A stretch of 61,987 nt of DNA from NCBI GenBank assembly GCA_015179025.1, contig WHUX01000275.1, positions 1 to 61,987 of the forward strand, read 5' to 3'. Position numbers and translations under genes: made by a program. Below, in pieces: positions 53,691-61,987 of the stretch (its first letter is position 1; each line of letters starts with the position of its first letter). The notes beneath the pieces are model-generated. The model saw only the letters and a program-made list of their open reading frames with translations, did no database searches and was not told where the DNA came from. The stretch is from Terfezia claveryi (taxonomy: Eukaryota; Ascomycota; Pezizomycetes; Pezizales; Pezizaceae).

Positions 53691-55900
53691 ATACTATCCA
53701 GTAGAAGAGGAATTAAGGGGACTATATACACCTCTAGACAATATATCTGCTATATAATTATCTTTGCCCTATATATATTCTAGGTTAGGTTAAACTAACT
53801 CAGTGTCTCTTGCCATCTTCTCTTCATCTGACTTTCAAGGATACTATCTATAAATATAACTAAGGGTTTATAATATGTTTGGATGATCACCTTGTGACCC
53901 TGTAGTTCAGGCCTAAAATACCTCAGTGAGTTAACAATTGCTAATAATTCCTTATCAGTTATTATATAATTTATTTGTCCATTATTTAATTTCCTAGAGT
54001 GAAATTCTACTGGCCTAACAATACTATTCTTTATTTGGCCAATTCATCCTGAAATCTGTATATTACTAGCATCTATAACTAAATAGATTGGAAGGCCTAA
54101 GTCATGATTAATTAGTTTAAGCACTTTATTGCTTATGATTAACTCCTTAATTTTCTTGAATGACTTATTATGCAGAGGAGTCTACATGTGCTTTTTTGTT
54201 GACTCTTGCAATTCTAATAGTAGCTTAGCTATAGCTCCTAATTCTGGACAAAATCTTCTTTAAGTAATTAACCATCCCTAAAAACTTTTGTAATTTCTTT
54301 TTTGAGTTAGAAATAAGATAATTTGCTATTAAGTTGATTTTTTCTAGATCTATTTCTAACCCTTGCTTAGTGACAATGAATTCTAGTACTTTCAGCCTTA
54401 GAGCTAGGATTTGGTATTTCTTTTTGTTAAAGAAAAACTTTTCCTTAGCCAATATCCTGCAGATCCCTCTCAACACTTCCTTATATTCTTCCAAGGTATC
54501 TGTTCTAATCAGAATGTCATCCAAATAAACTATGACAGTTCTTCTAATATAATCCCTCAATAACCAGTTCATAGCCCTCATTATAGTTGTAGGTGTATTG
54601 TAGTCACCCTATTGCATAACTAATGAGTCAAATTTTCCTAGATTATTTATAAAGGTGCTATATTTTACTGATTCATATACATGCCTAATATTGTAATACC
54701 TATCTACCAGATCAACTGCTGAGATAAATTTCTTACTGGCTATCCAATCCAGTATTGCTTTAATATTTGGCATGAGTGTTTTATCTTTTTGCACTAGCTT
54801 ATTTCTAGGTACAAAGTAAAGCAAAAATCTGGCCTGTTGCTTGCCATTCTTGTCTAAATCCCTTTTAGGCTGTATAAACATAAAGATACTGTTTAGTGAA
54901 CTAGATGGAACTATTCTTTCAGATTCTAGCTCAGTCCTCATTTTATCTGTAATTTGGTCTAAGAACCTAGTATAGTTTGTGTAATATACAGGTTCCTAAG
55001 TTACTCCTTTAGGGACTATAATTTTATGTTGCATGATGTCATAGGGTTCTCTGATAGAAGGCAGTGCTGTAGGTTTCTCATCTAGGAATAGTACAAGAAA
55101 TTTATTAAATATATTGAACTTTATTTCTTCTAGATTAACTACATTTGTAATTACTAGAGAGCTTCCATCATCTTCTAGCTCTGACCAGTCAGATGAGTCA
55201 AACTACTCTTATGACTATTCCTGTTCTTCCTCTAGATCTACTAATAAGTGTAGTTGGATCTAAGGTACTACTAAGATTGGTTTTAGGTGGTAAATTAATT
55301 TATCTTTAACTCTTGTTACAATAGCTTCTGGATCAGCTATTTTAAACCAATCTTCATTTGTTCTGCCTATATTCATAGCTGAAGTATGAACACTTTTTAG
55401 TGTATCCTTAGTTTGGAGCATCTTAATATCAATCCTAGTCCTGCCTATAGGTTGTATAGTGATTGCATTATCTTTAATATTTATAATTGCTTTATAATTC
55501 CTTAGTGCAGGTTCACCAAATATAATGTCCCAATCTTTTAGATTAGCTACATAAAATGTTCTAGTCTCTTAATACCCTTGTAGGTCCACTATAACTATTA
55601 CTGTATTTGACATTTGAGATCTACTGCCTTTGATTACAGTTTCCAAAGGTTTTTTGCTGATCTCTTTTAATAGTATATTAAATAGCTAACAATAATTTGC
55701 TGATATTAAATCTCCTCCTAATATGCATGGATCAAATAGTACATAAGCAATATATCCATTAATTTTAATTTCAGCTGTATTGGAGATTCTATAACTTTTT
55801 AGCACTAAAAACTTTTTAAGTTATTAGGGTTCCTCATGATCTATAGTACAGCTGACTCCTGCTATTTGATATCAATCTCTTGATAAGCAGTTTTCACCTT
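53691..55900 (-). pseudogene. Family D pol: protease, RT, RNase H
   Basis: Minus strand, right to left. The protease region (55450-55760) has Phe-Asp-Pro-Cys-Ile-Leu-Gly-Gly-Asp-Leu-Ile, and ends Ile-Ile-Phe-Gly-Glu-Pro-Ala-Leu as in family B. A linker follows. RT is at 54225-54960 (Phe-Ile-Ser-Ala-Val-Asp-Leu-Val-Asp-Arg-Tyr, Tyr-Leu-Asp-Asp-Ile-Leu). RNase H is at 53691-54220 (Val-Ile-Asp-Ala-Ser-Asn, Asp-Lys-Glu-Leu-Leu-Ala-Ile). Stops are few in RT, more in RNase H. Similarity in protease flank, RT and insert shows D is a distant relative of B. Confidence 0.85.
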
Positions 55901-58110
55901 ATTTGGTGGCCATGATGGTCTAGGCCTATATTGCTATCTAGTAGGGAATATTCTGAATCCTGGCCTAGACCCCATAGATTGATAAGCTGAAAATACCTTC
56001 CTATTTGGGCAATCTCTTGAAACATGTCCCTTTTGACTATAATGGTAGTAGATCTCTATTCTTGCAGCTTCTTCTCTTCTCCTTTCTTATTTACTATCAG
56101 GTATATACTTGGTCTTATCTTTCCTAGCATTAGAAAAATTTCCAAAGAGTCCTCCTAACCTTCCTTTCTTGCCAGCCACTTTGGCTGTACTCTTGGCCAC
56201 CTTATCTGGCAACTTGAATTCAGATTTAGTCTATTCTATAGGCTTGCTAGAACCTTATTGCTTGTCAGATTTCTTCTGATGGTATTGCAAGGATTTAGTT
56301 TCCTGTTTGAGAACATCTTCCTAGATAGCTATTTTATTGAGTATTTCTTCAAAAGTTGACTCATATGAAATTAGCCTTTTAACCTTAGCCCTAAGCAAAG
56401 GTACTAGTCCATCTACTAGTTTTATTTTGAGTGCATAATTACTTATTATGTCCTGTCCATTTAGATCCTTACACTTAATTTTGAATTCCTGCAGGTTTTG
56501 TATATACTATATGATAGTAATTTCTAGCCTTTGGTAGTGTACTAGATACTTTTTCCATATGACTTCAAGTACAACTGTAGAGATAAGTTTCCCTCTCAGT
56601 TTTAATATAAATTTATGGAAATTCCTATCTTCAATATTAGTTTTCTCAGAGTAATACTGATTATATCAAATCTGAGCACTACTATCAAATATAAAGCTTA
56701 CTCTATCCAAGCTTTCCTAACTTACTATATCTATCCCTTAGTACTCTACCCACTTCTATAACTATTGCATATAGTTGTCAAAAGTAGTTTGATCTCTCCA
56801 TTTCTCTAATACTCAATTAATTTGTGGAGGATTAGGAATTTTTGTAAGTTTGTTTGCCTTTTTACAAGAGATTTGCTAATTTATTATGAGGGTATATTTT
56901 GACTAGTCTTCTTAGACCATTCTAAGTGGTAAGGGCTAGGTTCCTTACTAGACTTTTCTTTCTGTTATTATCAGAACCATTATCTAACTGGTCACCTTCA
57001 GATCTAAATCTTGGATCATCTCCTCTACCTCCAGCTATACCTCCTAAAAATCCTCTACCAGATTCCTTTTTTGGACTTTTGCCCTTTTTGGTATGTTCTA
57101 GTTTTTTCTTCTTCTCAGGTAGTGGTGGCATATCTTTTCCAGATATTTCCTCTATATCTGTTTTATAATCATTATCATCTTCTTCCTTATATTAAACACT
57201 CTTCCCTTTACTTTTGCTTCTTGCTATACTAAACAACTTTCTGCCTATCTTTTTATAAGATTCTATAGTTCTATTATTGGAGGTATGATTTCTGGGGTTT
57301 CCAGGTTATATAGTTTGCCTATAAGTATATACTATATTAGGAAAGCCAGTTTAATACTAGTCATAGAACCCTTTATAGAGGTTATATGTAGGGTAAGGCC
57401 ATATTGCTTTTGAGGTAGATGAGAGTTGTAGATTTATTTGATATAACTTATCAAATTAATCTTTTTATTGGAAAATCATGAACTTTTTAGCTACTTCAAC
57501 CAATAATTCTTTTTTCCTTTTTGACAACATATTGTTTATTATTAGGTATACAAATACCTGTAATAGCCTTTGGTACCATAAAGCTTTATTTTTATCCTAA
57601 AAGGCCTTTGTTGTAGGAGGTATTGTAATTTTTACTTTAAGCATAACTGAATTTGGTCTAAGAACTATTTCCCTTACTTCTATATCCTTTTCTAGAATAA
57701 CTTTTCTAACTGGGATTTTCTTCTTAGGAGTATTAACTAACTTGGCCTTGAGTGCTTCTAGCTCCTTACTTATTATTGCCTTTCTCCTGTTTCTCTTAGC
57801 TCTTCCCTCTATAACTCCACTAGTTTTCTTTTACTCAAGAGTTTCTATGTCTATCAGATATTATACTACTGATTCTTTAGACTCTGTTTCTTCTATTCTT
57901 GCTTTCTTTAAAGTGGATCCTAATGAGGAAGGATCTACTTTTTATCAACTTTCTTCATCTCCTCTCTCTGTTATTTCTAATACCAAGGTTGACTATGGTA
58001 AGAGTGAGAGGGAAAGAGTTACTTTTATTAATAAAACTGTTATGGGAGCAGGGTTTCCTATTAATGCTAGGAAGAAGGTTAAGTAGAAAGATAGAGGTTA
58101 GACTGCTAGG
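55901..58110 (-). pseudogene. Family D gag
   Basis: Decayed minus-strand Gag. N-terminal region with Ser/Asn and basic stretches (57750-58110). A helical part near 57480-57620 (Pro-Pro-Thr-Thr-Lys-Ala-Phe, Leu-Leu-Val-Glu-Val-Ala-Lys-Lys-Phe) resembles the family B domain. A Lys/Gly-rich linker is open at 56922-57131 (Lys5, Gly-Gly-Arg-Gly-Asp-Asp). The capsid is at 56280-56850 with frameshifts. A zinc knuckle at about 56020-56065 has both first Cys replaced by Tyr but keeps His and the last Cys. Not functional. Confidence 0.7.
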
Positions 58111-59156
58111 TATTTAAGTTCCTTTTGAAGGGAAAGATACAGAACCTTTCCTTGTTCTACTTATTGGGAGAATTTCTAATTTTTCTTTAGGCTAGGTAAA
58201 GAGTAGGGCTGGGACACTCTCTGGAGTTTGGATGTTAATAGGACTAGTTCCTATAATCCTTACCCTTATTGGACTTTTGAGGAAGTTTCTAGGTCTCAGA
58301 GCTACTAGTTTAGGTAGTTTTCCTTTTCTCTATGTATTTGCCAGTTAAATACAATTATTATTGTTGTTTTACACTTATTGCTATCTGTTAGATAGTTTTT
58401 TTGTTGCTATTTATTGAATAGTCTTACTGTTGCTATTTGGAGGATAGTCTTACTGCTAACTGTTAGACTTTGATACTACTGTACTTTATGCTGTAGGCTT
58501 ATACTAGCTCTAGTTTCTTCTCTTACTGGAAGAAACTTTTGTTGATTAGGTAAGGTTGATTAGGCCTTTCTAGTTAGGTAAGAATCAAGTTCTTAGGTTA
58601 AAAAAATATAAAGGTTATATAGGGGGATTGGACAATCGGATTAAATTAGATGAGGATCCAATCTAATCAGATAATCTTAGGCTAGTAATATATACTACAA
58701 AGTAGATTACTAATAGTGTATTGTTTAACCTCACTATTAAAGTTATTACTAGTAGCATAAGATTACTGTAATAGGTAAAGTAGTATAGGAGTGCCAAGGG
58801 CACTTAGAAATAAAACTATTGGAACTTCTATATTGATTGTACTCTAACTATGTTCTAAGTTCTAACTATCTGTCCAAATGAAGGGAAATTCAAGGGACTA
58901 TATGTATTCCTACCAAGGCAGTGCTAGGGTAGTGCTGAGGTAGTGCACTATTATCTGACCCTTATATGATTTGAAATCAACATAATAGAAACTTCTAGAT
59001 AGTACTTCCAAATACTATCTAGTACAAAATAGGTTAAGTCTTAACTTTGACTTATATGTATGAAAGCATGTGATAACATATGAAAGCATGTGATAATATA
59101 TGAAATATTAGCAAGACAGACAGCATACAAAATGTTGTATGTTTTGAGATGCTTGC
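58111..59156 (-). other. Family D leader and probable 5' LTR remnant
   Basis: Non-coding DNA upstream of D gag up to the B2 insertion. It contains imperfect repeats TTACTG(T/C)TGCTAT near 58370-58450 and a 20-bp direct duplication TATGAAAGCATGTGATAACA at 59059-59098. I cannot fix LTR edges because the partner LTR is missing. Confidence 0.4.
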
Positions 59157-59834
59157 TGTAATGGAGAACATTGTTTCATTGCTTATATAATTGATTATAT
59201 ACTTTTGTATTTCCTATATTACTACTATGTTATATAACTAAGCCTCTCGGTTGAAGGACTAGCCTTCTACCACCTCCTATTGCTTTATAAGCATCCATAG
59301 TACACGGAATTTGCCATAGAAAGTTCCATGGCACTTACCATATGAAGACACCCTTATTATGGCCGCGTGACCTCTGTTTAAGGCGTATGACTCATTACTA
59401 TGGCCATATGACCATTATTTAAGGCGTGTGACTCATTACTATGGCCACATAACCCCTTTTATATAGTGCACCACCTTCTGGTATACTACCCTTTATTGTA
59501 TTTATTTCCTTAGTCATCAGATCTCCAAGGAGTATAAATAGGCTGCTGGATTCCCTCTGGAATCCATAGAAAGACAAGAAGCAACAAGTAAGCACACAGA
59601 GCAAGCAAGCCTATATTCGGATCAGATCAAGATCATATAGGTTAGATAGCACAAATCATATAAGATAGATTACACTAGTTAATTACTGTTCCCTTCGGGA
59701 ACGTCTAACATAGTAATCTCCCTACCCTTCTGAGGTCTTACCTCAGCAGAACCGAAATACACAAACGTCCATGCCTACAGATATAGATTGTATAAACAGT
59801 ACCGAATGAATTCTATCTAGTACTATTCATTATA
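59157..59834 (+). repeat. Family B2 5' LTR
   Basis: 678 bp, TGTAATGGAG..CATTATA, matching B1 LTRs. The last TACA has become TATA. Left flank is CTTGC; the other end is outside the window. Confidence 0.93.
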
Positions 59835-60061
59835 TTTTTTTTAACTTACTTACCTAATCTTTACTTTAAATCCAAGGCCTAATCAACCTTTGGATACTTT
59901 TATTACACTCACGCAAGTGTATACAATTCGACACACAAGTGCACATATAAAATTGATATTATTATTCAACTAGCTAGCCAACAAAAAAATCCAACAATGA
60001 GACATCAGACTCTCAACTGCAGTACATCAATAAAAGACTTAGAAGTAAGCTAAGTAGAGCT

Positions 60062-60664
60062 CTAACGAGCAGTGGTATCCCATATTAAACAATCCCACTC
60101 TTGTTCATAACACTTTTCCCAATAAGATCGACAACTCATCTTGCACTCTTAGCAACCGCCATTACATCTGTACCTGTAAATCCAGTACAACATTGAAAAA
60201 CCGGCCTCCCAGGTCCCAGGAATAATTGGTCTAAACAACTAAGCATCACAATCTCAAGGCTCAAATCTCGCTACCTCCTCTACAGCCATTTCCTCCAGAA
60301 AAGAATTACCTCCATCAGAACCTTTCTTTGGCCCAGATATCTCTACCAATACCTCTGCACCCCCAATGTCTACCTCAATACATCAATCAGAAAACGTGAC
60401 ACTCTTGCCAGAAGAACTAGAACTAGATTCTAGACCCATAGATGAAAAAAAACCAGGACCATAAGAAACATCAGGATCCTGACATCCAGCCTCACCAGCT
60501 ATGTGAGCTACCAAGCCAATAGAACCATTAGTCGAATGGAGATCATAAAGATCATCAGCTACTATACCATCAGTATATTAAAGTGCCAAAGAAGAAAAGT
60601 AACTTGATGATCGTATCATATAACCAGCTGCATTTGGTTGCAGACAGACAATGAAATCAGACAT
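60062..60664 (-). pseudogene. Antisense leader ORF of family B2, with stops
   Basis: Same 603-bp frame as 40010-40612 with no indel: Met-Ser-Asp-Phe-Ile-Val at the start and Asp-Thr-Thr-Ala-Arg at the end. About seven stops are present, mostly at Trp or Gln codons of the B1 version, which are single transitions. The Ser5 run and most of the Cys pattern are kept. 59835-60061 is the proximal leader, parallel to 39782-40009. Confidence 0.5.
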
Positions 60665-61987
60665 AATGGCGTCTAAACTTAGTAAGAAGACTAAGAGGTC
60701 GAGACAGTTAACTATGTTACCCAATGATATTAAGAAATTAATAGAAGAAACTCCCAGAAAGACCAGATTTGTAGTTCCTAATATAGAAGAGGAAATAAAT
60801 CTGCCTATGGATATAGAAATAGGAGAACCAGGTGGAGCAGAAACTAAACTATATTTTAGTATAGCTTTGCCTCTTGTACCAGAAGAATTTTGGAACAGAC
60901 ATTTTTCAACAATTGAGGAGATTTTGAAATATACTTGCTCAATAGGACATACCTAACAGTATCATCCTGATGATACTCGACTCTTAAAGGAAGCCGTAGT
61001 AAAATACTATTTATGGCTAACACCTTACCCATTCAAAGAAGAGGACTTAGAAATGAATGCATTTTTAAGTAAGGAATTAAAAAAACCTGTTGTTCCACTT
61101 TTAAGGAAACCGAATTAGGTAATAAATAACTGGGAAGAAATAATGGCATTCATAATGAGGAGCACTCATCTAGAAAAATCAGCACATACTACGGAGGATT
61201 TTTTCAATCCTAGCAAAGAACTTCTAAAAGCGTTCCTGAAAACACCAAAAGATCAATCGAAAGGCAAAGGTCGAGCACCTGAGACACCAGAAAGGAGGAC
61301 TAGGTCAGCCAATGAACTAGACGATAAAGACCAACTACCAGAAGATATAGAATTACCAGAAGACGATAATGATCTAGGTACAGGACTAGACCAATAGAAG
61401 CAGAAAATGTAAGGAGGAGGACGAGACCCCGATGATAGCGGAGATAATAGCTCGGACTCTGATAAGACATCTTTAGTTGCAAGTCAAACTCTTAAAAGAA
61501 AACTCAAACGAGGAAAATCAGTTGAACATCAGCAATGAGAATCTACAACAGGAATGGTTACAACGGGTAACCATAAAGCAACAAATGCTTTAAAAGGAAT
61601 AAAGATTAATCTAACAGCAAAAATAAGAGGAGAAGACAAAAAATTGTAAGACTCCCAATATTTTGACTCTTGGGCCACAGCAATGCAACGTTGGTTTGTT
61701 ATTAAAGGAATAGATTTGGAAGGCACTTCAACTATAGAAATTGTTGGATTCAGAATGGAAGGAAGCGCGCTCACTACTAATAATCAATTCCTAAGAGAAA
61801 AGGAAAGAATGCAACATTCTTTAGATTCATACTAGCACTAAGGGATTTTCTAATACCCTCTACTAGTAAGAACATTTTGTGGAAATGATAGGAGACAGCC
61901 ACACCATACAAGGACGGACGTCATATGGGAATTAAACAGTTCGCCAACTGGCTTACTGAAATACAAATCAAATTGATTGATAAGGAT
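60651..61987 (+). pseudogene. Family B2 gag, runs off window
   Basis: Plus-strand Gag starting Met-Lys-Ser-Asp-Ile-Met at 60651, co-linear with B1 gag from 40596. Stops occur at 60954, 61116 (a Trp codon in B1), 61395, 61410 and 61536. A one-base deletion near 61800 (A-run) shifts the frame in the capsid. It retains CGA at the position where B1 has TGA (41370), so the two copies were mutated independently. Cut by the window end. Confidence 0.9.

Noticed and set aside
57742..58086. Plus-strand ORF with a hydrophobic start, like a secreted or membrane protein
   Set aside because: It is the shadow of the minus-strand family D gag N-terminus; the hydrophobicity comes from antisense of charged codons.
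1..61987. Host protein genes, rRNA or tRNA
   Set aside because: No reading frame outside transposable elements shows a recognisable domain, and no tRNA-like cloverleaf or rRNA segment was noticed by eye; a tRNA scan was not possible.

Overview
Overview. The window is a transposon graveyard with no recognisable host gene, rRNA or tRNA. Everything that can be identified is mobile DNA: LTR retrotransposons of three Ty3/gypsy clades (families A, B/D and C) and one Ty1/copia, one large DNA transposon of the Plavaka (CMC/CACTA-like) type, and small non-autonomous DNA elements (hAT-type and Plavaka-type). The sequence suggests a repeat-rich filamentous fungus. The Plavaka transposase and chromodomain gypsy elements are typical of fungi. 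Older copies carry pervasive C-to-T and G-to-A transitions that turn Gln and Trp codons into stops, Cys into Tyr, and LTR ends TG..CA into TA..TA, which resembles repeat-induced point mutation (RIP). An ascomycete (Pezizomycotina) is the best guess; a basidiomycete is not excluded.

Layout. 1-1364: 5' end (gag plus 5' LTR) of a minus-strand family A gypsy element (A1), which abuts a heavily mutated plus-strand copia relic (1365-6007). 6432-9290: 3' LTR and integrase end of a minus-strand family B gypsy relic (B3). 9291-15752: two truncated family A copies joined tail to tail at about 13611 (A2 plus strand, A3 minus strand); a 248-bp Plavaka-type MITE sits at the A2 gag start. 15753-17302: unassigned DNA with a decayed acidic reading frame and a 21-bp minisatellite. 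17303-48109: a minus-strand family C element (C1, 612-bp LTRs) split by two large insertions. The first is family A element A4 (21530-36732, TSD CTCAG), itself split by an 8.3-kb Plavaka transposon (24318-32615) and by a 740-bp hAT MITE in its 5' LTR (35676-36415). The second is family B element B1 (39103-48065), inside the C1 5' LTR. 48110-51902: a short hAT relic, then the pol half and 3' LTR of a plus-strand family C copy (C2), which truncates a minus-strand family D gypsy (51903-about 59156). 59157-61987: 5' LTR, leader and gag of a second family B copy (B2), running off the window.

How it fits together. Removing the insertions leaves about 6.16 kb for A4 (537-bp LTRs) and about 6.63 kb for C1 (612-bp LTRs). 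In both cases the two LTRs come out at exactly equal length, which supports the nesting. Order of events: D and the C2/B3/copia relics are oldest, then C1, then A4 and B1, then the Plavaka and hAT insertions.

Most unusual points: (1) families B and D carry CCHC zinc knuckles (an array in D) inside pol between RNase H and integrase, where none are expected; (2) family B has a 200-codon antisense reading frame in its leader, whose start overlaps the gag start and whose length is identical in two copies; (3) the Plavaka transposon carries two extra divergently transcribed reading frames; (4) the hAT and Plavaka MITEs can be defined to the base by their target duplications. Several single-base frameshifts, mainly in the Plavaka transposase, may be real decay or consensus errors.
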